Shown here: positions 18,594 to 26,196 of the stretch, in pieces
Layout of the letters: every line of letters starts with the position of its first letter
Position numbering within the stretch: the first letter of the stretch is position 1
From: Belliella aquatica
GTDB taxonomy: Bacteria > Bacteroidota > Bacteroidia > Cytophagales > Cyclobacteriaceae
DNA: 64,000 bases
Assembly: GCF_014637795.1 (NCBI RefSeq)
Contig: NZ_BMFD01000001.1
Coordinates: 538,523 to 602,522, forward strand
Direction of reading: 5' to 3'
Notes under the pieces: model-generated
The model's input: only the letters and a program-made list of their open reading frames with translations
Told to the model about the DNA's origin: nothing
The model's database searches: none
Made by a program: the position numbers and the translations under genes

Positions 18594-19300
18594 TGGGGAG
18601 ATTCAGTCATAGGAGTTATGAGAAGGAAATCATGGATGATTTGGAGTTTGAGGGACCGGTATTAGACCAATCCCTCAAAGAACTTCGGACCATCAACAAA
18701 CTTCTGGGTGGAAATAAAGTCACTACCAATGGACTTAATCAACTGATCAAGAAAAACCCTCAAGAATCCTATTCTATCGCAGATATCGGTTGTGGGGGAG
18801 GTGACATGATCAGAGTAATGGCAGACTGGGCAAAGAAGAATCTGATTCCCTGTAATTTTATCGGAATCGATGCCAACCCCAATACGATTGAGTTTGCCAA
18901 AGAGCGTTTGAAAGATTTGGATCATGTCAATTTTAAGGTAGAAAATGTCTTCGACGAAAGTTTTGAGCATGAACAAGTTGACATCATCACTTGCACACTT
19001 TTTACGCATCATTTCACGGATGAGGAACTTTTGAAGCTTTTTAGCTCTTTTTTAAAGAAGGCAAGATTAGGAATTATCATCAATGACTTGCACAGACATC
19101 GATTGGCTTATTTTAGTATTAAAGCTTTGACCCGTCTTTTTTCGAAATCACCTATGGTTCAAAATGATGGTCCCTTATCCGTATTGAGGGGGTTTTCCAA
19201 AGAGGATTTTATTTCGATTTTAGCTAACTCGGGTATTAAAAACAGCCAAATCAAATGGTTTTGGGCCTTTAGATGGCAAGTAGTTGTAATGATTTCTTAA
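18593..19300 (+). CDS. Class I SAM-dependent methyltransferase
   Basis: The 235-residue protein has the SAM-binding motif IADIGCGGGD (62-71) with the acidic motif II FIGIDAN at about 89-95. Its ATG shares one base with the PKS stop, so it should methylate the PKS product on carbon or oxygen. A C-terminal basic and aromatic stretch (WFWAFRWQ) could contact a membrane or a lipidic substrate. Downstream, the MscS gene starts 37 bp later but looks functionally unrelated. Confidence 0.88.
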   Translation: MGRFSHRSYEKEIMDDLEFEGPVLDQSLKELRTINKLLGGNKVTTNGLNQLIKKNPQESYSIADIGCGGGDMIRVMADWAKKNLIPCNFIGIDANPNTIEFAKERLKDLDHVNFKVENVFDESFEHEQVDIITCTLFTHHFTDEELLKLFSSFLKKARLGIIINDLHRHRLAYFSIKALTRLFSKSPMVQNDGPLSVLRGFSKEDFISILANSGIKNSQIKWFWAFRWQVVVMIS

Positions 19301-19337
19301 TTTTGTAGAAATTCATTTTAAACTTAAACCTTAAGAA

Positions 19338-20180
19338 ATGGAATTAGATTTAGAAACAATACAAACGATTAAACAAGAAGCGATCAAATTTTTACTGGAC
19401 TTCGGCCCAAAGATTTTAGGAGCTTTAATTGTATTTTTTATTGGTAAATACATCATTAGCCTTTTGCTCAAGGCATTGGATAAAATATTTGTCAAATATG
19501 ACATTGATGCATCACTAGCTACTTTTTTAAAGAGCTTTTCCAAAGCAATATTATATGTGCTCCTATTTATTACCATCGCCACACAAATTGGTATTGAGCT
19601 CACCTCCTTCATAGCCATCCTTGGTGCTGCGGGTTTGGCTGTGGGTTTGGCTTTGCAGGGCTCCTTGGCAAATTTTGCGGGTGGAGTCTTGATTTTGATT
19701 TTTAAGCCATTCAAAGTTGGAGATACTTTAGAGGCGCAAGGAACCATAGGTTCGGTAGAAAGTATTGATATACTATATACCAAAATCAAAAATTTTGATA
19801 ATAAATTGGTCACCATTCCCAACGGAACCCTTGCGAATAATTTAATCACCAATCACTCGGAAAAACCAACTCGAAGAGTTGACATGGCTATAGGAGTAGC
19901 ATACGGTACAGATTTGAAAAAGACAAGACAAGTGATTTTGAGTACTTTGAAAAGAGATGAAAGAATTCATGCCGATCCAGAGCCTGTTGTGAAATTCACA
20001 AGTTTTGGAGACAGTTCACTGGATTTATCTGTAAGATGCTGGACAGACACAGGTGATCTTTGGCCAGTATACTGGGATAATATGGAAGCGCTCAAAGAAG
20101 CTTTCGAGGCAAATGATATCGAAATTCCTTTCCCTCAGCGAGATGTAAATCACTTCTATCCTGAAGGTAAAAAAGAATAG
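19338..20180 (+). CDS. MscS-family small-conductance mechanosensitive channel
   Basis: This 280-residue inner-membrane protein has three N-terminal transmembrane helices. The third is the Gly/Ala-rich pore helix (AILGAAGLAVGLALQGSL). The beta domain (FKVGDTLEAQGTIGSVESI, VTIPNGTLANN) and C-terminal alpha/beta vestibule domain follow. The length is typical for minimal MscS. It releases osmolytes under hypo-osmotic stress. Confidence 0.95.
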   Translation: MELDLETIQTIKQEAIKFLLDFGPKILGALIVFFIGKYIISLLLKALDKIFVKYDIDASLATFLKSFSKAILYVLLFITIATQIGIELTSFIAILGAAGLAVGLALQGSLANFAGGVLILIFKPFKVGDTLEAQGTIGSVESIDILYTKIKNFDNKLVTIPNGTLANNLITNHSEKPTRRVDMAIGVAYGTDLKKTRQVILSTLKRDERIHADPEPVVKFTSFGDSSLDLSVRCWTDTGDLWPVYWDNMEALKEAFEANDIEIPFPQRDVNHFYPEGKKE

Positions 20181-20200
20181 AGTCTGAAATTCAATTCAAC

Positions 20201-20238
20201 AAAAAAGCTACTCAAATTTGATTGAGTAGCTTTTTTTA
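20201..20238. terminator. Bidirectional intrinsic terminator
   Basis: AGCTACTCAA pairs with TTGAGTAGCT, flanked by A-run and T-run, between the MscS gene and the convergent gene at 20236. The T-run overlaps the last codons of the latter. Confidence 0.9.
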
Positions 20239-20421
20239 TTCTTTTTCTGAATCCTTTTTTTCAGGCAAGTTTTTCTGAATCTTCCCTTTTTTACTATCAG
20301 AAGCACAGCCAATATTTCTTGTCAGATCCACATCATCAGGAATTCCCCCAAATCCTTCACTGAAATCCCACTCCTCAGCTTCTTCTTCTCTAATAGGCTT
20401 TTTTTGATCATCCTTTTTCAT
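20236..20421 (-). CDS. Small acidic/charged hypothetical protein
   Basis: A 61-residue, highly charged protein. The middle segment EEWDFSEGFGGIPDDVDL followed by TRNIGCAS looks constrained, while both ends are Lys/Glu-rich. It starts 12 bp after the stop of the OB-fold-like protein gene upstream and is probably co-transcribed with it. I do not recognise a named family. Its terminator is shared with the MscS gene. Confidence 0.6.
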   Translation of the reverse strand: MKKDDQKKPIREEEAEEWDFSEGFGGIPDDVDLTRNIGCASDSKKGKIQKNLPEKKDSEKE

Positions 20422-20433
20422 TCTTTTTCAAAA

Positions 20434-20880
20434 TTAGTCTAAAATAATTTCAGCATCTTGGAGGATAAAATTAAGCTCGTCGATATCATTTTCATTCAAC
20501 TTTAACTTGCCCCGAACTTTTACTATTTCGTCAGTTTTGATTTTCCTTTTTGGATTGGCTTTTAGATATCCTACGACAATACTCTCTGGCCCCGCACCGC
20601 CGCAGAAGAAACATTCAGCCATGGGGAACTTGGATAAAACAGCTATGTTGGATGCATTCATATCCAAAGGAATGTAGAATCCAGAAACAGTTACTATTTT
20701 CCCTTCAAATTCCTTCAGCTCTTCTGGAAATTTAGGGTATAGAAAATACATCCCAAATTCATCATTAAGTTTTTCAACAAATTTTGTTTTCGAGAATAAA
20801 GCCCACATATCTGGCTCGAAGCTTTTCATGCTACTCAATAACAGAAGACCAGCAAATAAGATTATTGTTATTTTTTTCAT
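20434..20880 (-). CDS. Exported DUF3299-like protein
   Basis: The 148-residue product has a signal peptide (about 1-20) and a compact beta domain with the strand pattern of an OB-like fold (KIVTVSGFYIPLDM ... EIVKVRGKLKLNE). A CFFC motif sits in MAECFFCGGAGPE. DUF3299-type proteins have this shape and are of unknown function, possibly metal- or haem-related. It shares a likely operon with the 61-residue protein that follows. Confidence 0.7.
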   Translation of the reverse strand: MKKITIILFAGLLLLSSMKSFEPDMWALFSKTKFVEKLNDEFGMYFLYPKFPEELKEFEGKIVTVSGFYIPLDMNASNIAVLSKFPMAECFFCGGAGPESIVVGYLKANPKRKIKTDEIVKVRGKLKLNENDIDELNFILQDAEIILD

Positions 20881-21058
20881 TCAAGAGGTGTATTTTGAAA
20901 TGGAGATCAAATTTAGGAATTAATAGCGAACAGAAAAGACAAAGTATATTCTGTTACTGAGTGATACTTTTTATATCAAGTGAATTCAGGTTTTTTATTT
21001 CCCTTTGAAACCTTATTTTTACGCACTATTTAGAATTTGTAAAAAAAGAAATAACAAT

Positions 21059-22312
21059 ATGCCATATTTATTTACCTCAGAATCAGTATCTGAGGGACAC
21101 CCTGATAAGATTTCGGATCAAATTTCGGATGCCCTGATTGATAATTTTTTAGCTTTTGATCCAAGGTCAAAGGTTGCTTGCGAAACTTTAGTTACTACTG
21201 GTCAGGTAATTCTTGCTGGAGAAGTAAAATCAGACACATACCTGGATGTTCAAAAAATTGCCAGGGACGTGATCAACAGGATTGGTTATACCAAAAGCGA
21301 ATACATGTTTGATGGGAGCTCTTGCGGTGTTTTGTCTGCGATTCATGAACAATCACCTGACATCAATCAAGGGGTAGATCGTCAGAGTCCAGAAGAACAA
21401 GGTGCCGGTGATCAGGGAATGATGTTCGGTTATGCAACCAAGGAAACAGATAATTATATGCCTTTGGCGCTTGACCTTTCTCATAGGATTTTGAGAGAAT
21501 TGTCAGCATTGAGAAGAGAAGGTGATGAAATTAAGTATTTGAGACCTGATTCCAAGTCGCAAGTGACCATCGAATATTCTGATGACAATCAGCCGCAGCG
21601 AATTGACGCCATTGTAATTTCTACACAGCATGACGATTTCGCAGACGAACCAACTATGCTTGAGAAGATCAAAGAGGACTTAATCAAAATCCTTATCCCA
21701 AGAGTAAAGGCACAATTGAAACCTGAAATTCAAGCACTTTTCACAGATCAAATCACTTATCACATCAACCCAACGGGCAAGTTTGTCATTGGTGGACCGC
21801 ATGGTGATACGGGTTTGACAGGTAGAAAGATCATCGTGGATACTTACGGAGGCAAAGGCGCACATGGTGGAGGAGCATTTTCCGGAAAAGATCCTTCTAA
21901 AGTTGATAGATCTGCTGCATACGCAACAAGGCATATCGCCAAAAATATGGTCGCAGCTGGTGTTGCAGATGAAATCCTAGTTCAGGTTTCCTATGCAATT
22001 GGTGTTGCTAAGCCTATGGGGATTTATGTGAATACCTATGGAACTTCAAAACTAGGATTGTCTGACGGGGAAATTGCTAAGAAAGTCGAAGAGCTTTTCG
22101 ATATGCGTCCTTATGCTATCGAGCAGAGATTGAAATTGAGAAATCCGATCTATGAAGAAACCGCTGCTTATGGACACATGGGGAGAACCAATGAGGTTGT
22201 TAATAAGACTTTCTTCACACCTGATGGCAAGTCTATCAATTTGGATGTAGAACTTTTCACTTGGGAAAAATTAGACTACGTAGACAGAATCAAAAAAGCT
22301 TTTGGGCTTTGA
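21059..22312 (+). CDS. metK: S-adenosylmethionine synthetase
   Basis: It makes SAM from methionine and ATP. The 417-residue product has the family signatures: the N-terminal [17 protein letters not shown], the Gly-rich GGGAFSGKD loop (ATP phosphate binding) and [13 protein letters not shown] reading frame extends to a TTG at 21005, but the ATG at 21059 (MPYLFTSES) matches the family start. No SAM riboswitch is apparent in the 178-bp leader region. A strong terminator follows. Confidence 0.97.
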   Translation: MPYLFTSESVSEGHPDKISDQISDALIDNFLAFDPRSKVACETLVTTGQVILAGEVKSDTYLDVQKIARDVINRIGYTKSEYMFDGSSCGVLSAIHEQSPDINQGVDRQSPEEQGAGDQGMMFGYATKETDNYMPLALDLSHRILRELSALRREGDEIKYLRPDSKSQVTIEYSDDNQPQRIDAIVISTQHDDFADEPTMLEKIKEDLIKILIPRVKAQLKPEIQALFTDQITYHINPTGKFVIGGPHGDTGLTGRKIIVDTYGGKGAHGGGAFSGKDPSKVDRSAAYATRHIAKNMVAAGVADEILVQVSYAIGVAKPMGIYVNTYGTSKLGLSDGEIAKKVEELFDMRPYAIEQRLKLRNPIYEETAAYGHMGRTNEVVNKTFFTPDGKSINLDVELFTWEKLDYVDRIKKAFGL

Positions 22313-22329
22313 TTGAAAGAATAGATAAA

Positions 22330-22362
22330 ACAAAAAAAGCGACTCGAGAGTCGCTTTTTTTG
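22330..22362 (+). terminator. Intrinsic terminator after metK
   Basis: A-run, then GCGACT/AGTCGC with loop CGAG, then T7. The symmetric A and T tracts also allow function on the minus strand for the microprotein gene at 22395. Confidence 0.88.
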
Positions 22363-22394
22363 TTTGGCCTAAGCTATAAAGAAAAATACAATGG

Positions 22395-22508
22395 TTAGTC
22401 TCTTTTTTTCTTATCTTCTTGCTTGGCTTTTTTTTCAGCCCTTTTTTCCTTCAAGTTCTTTTCAGGTTTTTTCTTTTCGGCTTTTTTTGCGGTGTGTTCT
22501 TTTGCCAT
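22395..22508 (-). CDS. 37-residue Lys-rich microprotein
   Basis: A short frame below usual ORF cut-offs runs from ATG (22506-22508) to TAA (22395-22397). It encodes 37 residues, 15 of them Lys, with the pattern MAKEHTAKKAEKKKPEKN and a Lys/Arg/Glu/Ala tail. Similar very small Lys-rich proteins with a MAK(E/Q)HTAKK start are common in Bacteroidota. A role in nucleic-acid or ribosome binding is a guess. The stop lies 33 nt from the metK terminator, which can end its transcript. Confidence 0.6.
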   Translation of the reverse strand: MAKEHTAKKAEKKKPEKNLKEKRAEKKAKQEDKKKRD

Positions 22509-22551
22509 GATCTTAAGATTTGTAAGGAAGGTACAAGTTTTATTTCAATGA

Positions 22552-23082
22552 TTAAATGAATGGAAGGAATTTATTATTTCCCTTGAATTTATAAATGTTG
22601 AAGAATTTTCCAAGAATAGAAGTGATGAGGTCACCACTTTTAGCATTCAATGAATAAAACCTGTGTCCTTTCATAGTGAGTATGCTACCAGCTTCATCAT
22701 CATACCAATTCATCAGTCTCTGTTGGCCCCCATCAGCTAGTGATTCGTGAGCATTGGAAGGCTCAAAGGTCCTGTATTCCTTCCCTGCATTACCATCTAA
22801 AGTAACCACCCTGCTGTTTGCGGTGGTTATGAATAACCAACCATCGATAATAAAGGGATTCTTTTGATAGTCGGCAGAGTCACTCTTTAGATACATCTAG
22901 GCCAATTCCAATTGATCCAAATTATCTGTATTTATTTGATCCGGAGTGGAGCATTGATTGCTTATAGGGTGATCGAGAATGGTTGCTCAGTCATCCATGT
23001 TACCTTCCGTTTTGGTTTGCGTGCAGGCAGAAATGTATAAAAACAGGAGAATATGGATATAAACTTGCGTTCTAAATAATAG
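22552..23082 (-). pseudogene. Truncated PQQ-dependent dehydrogenase (beta-propeller) remnant
   Basis: One minus-strand frame reads as the N-terminal third of a lipid-anchored quinoprotein dehydrogenase. It has a hydrophobic leader with lipobox ISAC (near 23030), then STPDQINTDNLDQLELA, then NPFIIDGWLFITT and FYSLNAKSGDLI, which match PQQ-propeller blades. The frame is broken by TGA at 22987-22989 and TAG at 22897-22899. Both stand where tryptophan is expected (the W before the first blade and the LAW of QLELAW), so each is one base from TGG. No start codon remains at the 5' end, and the C-terminal two thirds, including the catalytic part, are gone. The piece after the last stop is open for 114 residues. 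Confidence 0.75.
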
Positions 23083-23213
23083 CTACAATTGCCCATGTTT
23101 TAGCGGATTATACTAGTGCAGATGACGCATTATTGACGATGAAAATATAAAAAAACATTAATTATGTGTATATAACGGGAAATCTTTCAGAAGGTACCTA
23201 TCTTTCTTGCTCT

Positions 23214-24557
23214 CTATTCGTTGAAGAAAGCGGTTGCATTGAAGCCACCATCTCTGACGTTCTTTAAGCGCTCGTCTATGGCATTTGAAGTTTCTGGTTG
23301 ATTATTTCTGATGTAAATTTCCTTTAGAGCAATAAGTGTATTAGTGTCGTTGGGATTTAGCCTTTCCGCCTTTTGGAAATAAGGGAGTGCCTTGTCAAAC
23401 GCAACGAATACCTCGGCTTCAATGGCTTTGTATCTCTCCATACCCGCCGAGCTACTGTCTGAGGACAGTTCACTCAACACTGCCGTCAGGGTAGCAGCAC
23501 GGTTATAGTACAGATTACCAATACTATACAGCGCATCGAAGTTGGTTGGATCTTTTTCTAGGTTCTGATTGTAATAAATGAAGGCTTGGTCGAAGTATTT
23601 GCCGGCCAGGTCGCTGTTTCCAGCACTGTATTCGCGCTGGTACAAGTTGTCGTAAACGTTACCCAGGGTAAGGTAGAGTGCCGGATTGTCCGGTTCTCGA
23701 TTAATGGCTGTTTTCAATTTTTCTGTCAGTTCATCCAGTCGGTTGAGCTTCAGGAAGTGATTGATCTCGGCAAACAGCAGAGATACTTCTTCGGGATATT
23801 TTTCCCGACCCGTCTTCAGGTAATGATAAGCGGCATCCAAGTTGGCGGCTTCGCCGTTGGCATTGATGGCGTACAGGGCTTCGTAGATTGCTGGATTATC
23901 GTAATTCGCTTGGTAGAGGTCTTCAAAGAGCGGTTTGGCCGCCTCGGTCATATTGTTGTTCAGAGCCGCCATGCCCGTAAAGAATTTCTGGTCCTTCATG
24001 GCGTAAGCATCATCCAAACTGCTTTTCTGGCCTTCTTTCTTTAGGATTTCATGGCAAGCCAGACCCGATGAGAAGTTCAGATAAGCCGATCCGTAGTCCT
24101 GGGCTTCATAGGCGTATACTCCAAAGTTGTACAGGTTGGCTTGCACTTCTTGGATACCTTTCATCGCATCCTGAAAAAGATAATTGGGTGAGTTTACGGC
24201 TTGTGCATGCTTCTCCAAAGCGGTTACAAGTGCTTGAAAAGCCTTGACAGCTACCCCGTCTACCTGCGGAAGTTCCTCTAGAGAACCAAAGCCGGTCTGT
24301 TTCACAACAACGATCTGGGCAGCCAGCTCGTTTAATATCTCCCCTTTCAGGATAAAAAATCCCGGATCGGAAACATCTTCACCAGTAGGCTCCGGCAAAA
24401 TAGCCGCTAACGCTTCTCTAAGCTTTTCTTTAGACGCAGAGGGATCCAGTTTATACGCGGAAATTGCTTTCTTAGCTGCCTTCACATCTGCCTGCTGCGC
24501 CTGTACGGAAACGGCAACCAATAAAAGGGTAAAAATTCCTAAGATCATTTTATTCAT
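23214..24557 (-). CDS. Secreted tetratricopeptide-repeat protein
   Basis: The 447-residue product has a signal peptide ending VQAQQ (about 1-21) and mainly TPR helices. The clearest repeats are NPALYLTLGNVYDNL, NFDALYSIGNLYYNR and ALPYFQKAERLNPNDTNTL. It is a periplasmic or surface scaffold of unknown partner. The gene is visibly richer in G+C than its neighbours (30/60 and 33/60 in the lines at 23641 and 23821) and uses more GC-ending codons, which suggests recent transfer. It sits between two pseudogenes in the tRNA-Arg-adjacent region. Confidence 0.85.
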   Translation of the reverse strand: MNKMILGIFTLLLVAVSVQAQQADVKAAKKAISAYKLDPSASKEKLREALAAILPEPTGEDVSDPGFFILKGEILNELAAQIVVVKQTGFGSLEELPQVDGVAVKAFQALVTALEKHAQAVNSPNYLFQDAMKGIQEVQANLYNFGVYAYEAQDYGSAYLNFSSGLACHEILKKEGQKSSLDDAYAMKDQKFFTGMAALNNNMTEAAKPLFEDLYQANYDNPAIYEALYAINANGEAANLDAAYHYLKTGREKYPEEVSLLFAEINHFLKLNRLDELTEKLKTAINREPDNPALYLTLGNVYDNLYQREYSAGNSDLAGKYFDQAFIYYNQNLEKDPTNFDALYSIGNLYYNRAATLTAVLSELSSDSSSAGMERYKAIEAEVFVAFDKALPYFQKAERLNPNDTNTLIALKEIYIRNNQPETSNAIDERLKNVRDGGFNATAFFNE

Positions 24558-24807
24558 AGTCGTTCAAATTTATTTGGTCAGGAACCTGGTTTTTTGATCG
24601 TAAAAACCAAGGTTAGAGTATGCGAAAACAGATTCGGGAATTTAGGAAATATTTCTGTTAGAAGCTCTCAAAACCTTTATTTTTCCTCTCGTTACGCTAT
24701 TCCTGTTTCTATCATTTTCGGTAATCCACCTAGAATGATTATCAGGTAATAGAAGGTCTAATGGATGTTTCAGGTCTAATCGCAACTTTTTTTCTTGCCA
24801 ATAAATT

Positions 24808-25056
24808 TTGCCACAATTATGGCAGCTATCTTTTGCTCCAAGAGATATGGGAACATCCACTTTGACAGGACATGTACCACGACACACCTTAGCTTATCAT
24901 ATGGCTTTTTCTGGATGTTCAGAGGAAGGTATTCGTCAAGTTTTAGCACATTCTACAGTAAGAACTACTAAAGTTTATCTGAGAGAGAGACATGGTTTTT
25001 CTGGAAGTTATGAACTTATGAAGAAATTCCACGAAGGGATGAAGAAGGGTTCCTAG
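24808..25056 (+). pseudogene. Tyrosine recombinase (integrase) C-terminal remnant
   Basis: The open frame holds only the end of a phage-type integrase catalytic domain. It has the HxxR box (HVPRH, from 24871), then EEGIRQVLAHST, where Ala replaces the usual Gly of the GH pair, and the nucleophile Tyr in TTKVYL (Tyr57 of the frame). The first catalytic Arg, the Lys and the DNA-binding N-terminal domain are absent, and upstream sequence shows no continuation. The first about 15 codons do not resemble integrase. It lies 183 bp from the 3' end of a tRNA-Arg gene, the usual place for an integrase of a tRNA-targeted element. Confidence 0.75.
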
Positions 25057-25155
25057 TTTTTAATACTTTTCAAGTTATGAATTGGTAAAAAACATCTCTT
25101 ACATTATAAGATACTTCATAAACTTTTAAAGGAGGTTTTACAATTCCCTCAAAAT

Positions 25156-25176
25156 AACTGCAATATCAACTGCAAT
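25156..25176. repeat. 9-bp direct repeat near tRNA-Arg 3' end
   Basis: AACTGCAAT occurs twice, 12 bp apart, between the integrase remnant and the tRNA. It could be a remnant of arm-type recombinase sites, or chance. Confidence 0.25.
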
Positions 25177-25239
25177 GTTGGGGTTTTGATAGTTAAAAAG
25201 GAAATTAATTTATACTTAAGTAATTGAAAAACAACTAAG

Positions 25240-25311
25240 TAGCCGCGCTAGGGATCGAACCTAGATCTAGCGTTTAGGAAACGCTTGTTCTATCCGTTGA
25301 ACTACGCAGCC
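25240..25311 (-). tRNA. tRNA-Arg (anticodon CCU)
   Basis: The minus strand folds as a 72-nt cloverleaf. The acceptor is GGCTGCG with CGCGGCT (two G-U pairs) and discriminator A. The D-arm is GTTC...GAAC, and the anticodon stem AGCGT/ACGCT encloses loop TTCCTAA with anticodon CCT. The T-arm is CTAGG-TTCGATC-CCTAG. The 3' CCA is not encoded. Its 3' end faces the integrase remnant. Confidence 0.95.
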
Positions 25312-25334
25312 ATTTTATATTAAGAACTTTTCAT

Positions 25335-25475
25335 ATTTCAGATCTCACTTCTCGCAAAGTTTGCAAAGGAGCTAAGTTCGCAAAACCCACTTCTTTGCTC
25401 ATTTCTCTTGCTTCTTGTCTCTTGATTCTAATCTCTCGTATCTCGTTTCTCAAAACTCCAGACCCTACCAAACTC
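25335..25475. repeat. Degenerate pyrimidine-word tract, copy 1
   Basis: A stretch made of recurring words such as CTTGCTTCTTGTCTCTTG, ATTCTAATCTCTCG and TATCTCGTTTCTC, with no coding potential. A similar tract lies on the other strand at 55546-55600. Confidence 0.45.
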
Positions 25476-25522
25476 CAATTTAACTCAAAATCTCCTATCC
25501 AAGCAAATATATTATTGACTAC

Positions 25523-25554
25523 TTGTGACTTTCAATTTAAAAATCTTATCTTTG
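25523..25554 (+). promoter_or_regulatory. rpsP operon promoter
   Basis: The -7 box TATCTTTG (25547-25554) is a perfect TAnnTTTG, with TTG at 25523-25525 giving a 21-bp spacer. Transcription should start near 25560, leaving a leader of about 50 nt. Confidence 0.7.
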
Positions 25555-25569
25555 CAGTCCAAAATTTAC

Positions 25570-25586
25570 GATGGACGGGATCCATC
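25570..25586 (+). promoter_or_regulatory. Leader hairpin before rpsP
   Basis: GATGGA pairs with TCCATC around a 5-nt loop (CGGGA) in the short 5' leader, 23 nt before the S16 start. Ribosomal-protein operons are often autoregulated through such leader structures; this role is inferred only. Confidence 0.4.
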
Positions 25587-25609
25587 AATACACTAAATAT
25601 CAATAAAAT

Positions 25610-26182
25610 ATGGCAGTTAAAATCAGATTAGCGCGTAGAGGTAGAAAAAGAATGGCCATCTATGACGTAGTAGTAGCTGATGTAAGAGCTCCACGTGATG
25701 GACGCTTTATCGAAAAATTGGGAACTTATAACCCAAACACTGACCCTGCATCTATCAACATCAACAATGAGCGAGCTCTAAAATGGTTGTTGAATGGTGC
25801 GCAGCCAACAGACACTGTAAAAGCAATGCTTTCTTACAGAGGAGTTTTGTTACAAAAACACCTTCAAATTGGTGTTTTGAAAGGCGCAATTTCACAAGAA
25901 GATGCTGATAGCAAATTCGAAGCTTGGAAAGCAACAAAAGATCAAGCAATCACCGGTAAGGTGGATAAATTGACACAAGCGAAAGCTGATGCACGTCAGA
26001 AAGCGCTTGATGCTGAGACTGCTAAAAACCAAGCTAGACTTGATGCAATCAAAGCTAGAGAAGACGAAGCGAAAGCTGCTGCTGCCGCTGAGGCTGCTGC
26101 TGCTGAAGCACCTGCTGCTACTGAAGAAGCGGCACCAGAATCTCCTGAAGCGTCTGCTGAAGGTGAAGAAACTCAAGCTTAA
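25610..26182 (+). CDS. rpsP: 30S ribosomal protein S16 with long C-terminal tail
   Basis: The first about 80 residues are canonical bS16 ([20 protein letters not shown] ... [17 protein letters not shown]). They are followed by about 110 extra residues rich in Ala, Lys, Glu and Asp, ending in a purely acidic/Ala tail. Such tails are usual in Bacteroidota. It is the first gene of the rpsP-rimM-trmD-rplS operon and is driven by a strong promoter. Confidence 0.97.
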   Translation: MAVKIRLARRGRKRMAIYDVVVADVRAPRDGRFIEKLGTYNPNTDPASININNERALKWLLNGAQPTDTVKAMLSYRGVLLQKHLQIGVLKGAISQEDADSKFEAWKATKDQAITGKVDKLTQAKADARQKALDAETAKNQARLDAIKAREDEAKAAAAAEAAAAEAPAATEEAAPESPEASAEGEETQA

Positions 26183-26196
26183 TACCCTACAATACC

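Noticed and set aside
19331-19852. 173-codon frame antisense to the MscS gene
   Set aside because: It is a shadow of the MscS coding strand; Lys/Ser-rich with no domain.
20881-21058. SAM riboswitch upstream of metK
   Set aside because: I could not find the conserved SAM-I or SAM-II core bases or a terminator/antiterminator in this 178-bp leader region.
22552-22896. Stand-alone 114-residue gene
   Set aside because: The sequence continues upstream in frame through a TAG and a TGA with clear quinoprotein similarity, so it is part of a pseudogene.
24642-24887. 81-codon minus-strand frame with CxxC near the integrase stub
   Set aside because: It is antisense to the start of the integrase remnant and has no family resemblance beyond a chance CHNCG.
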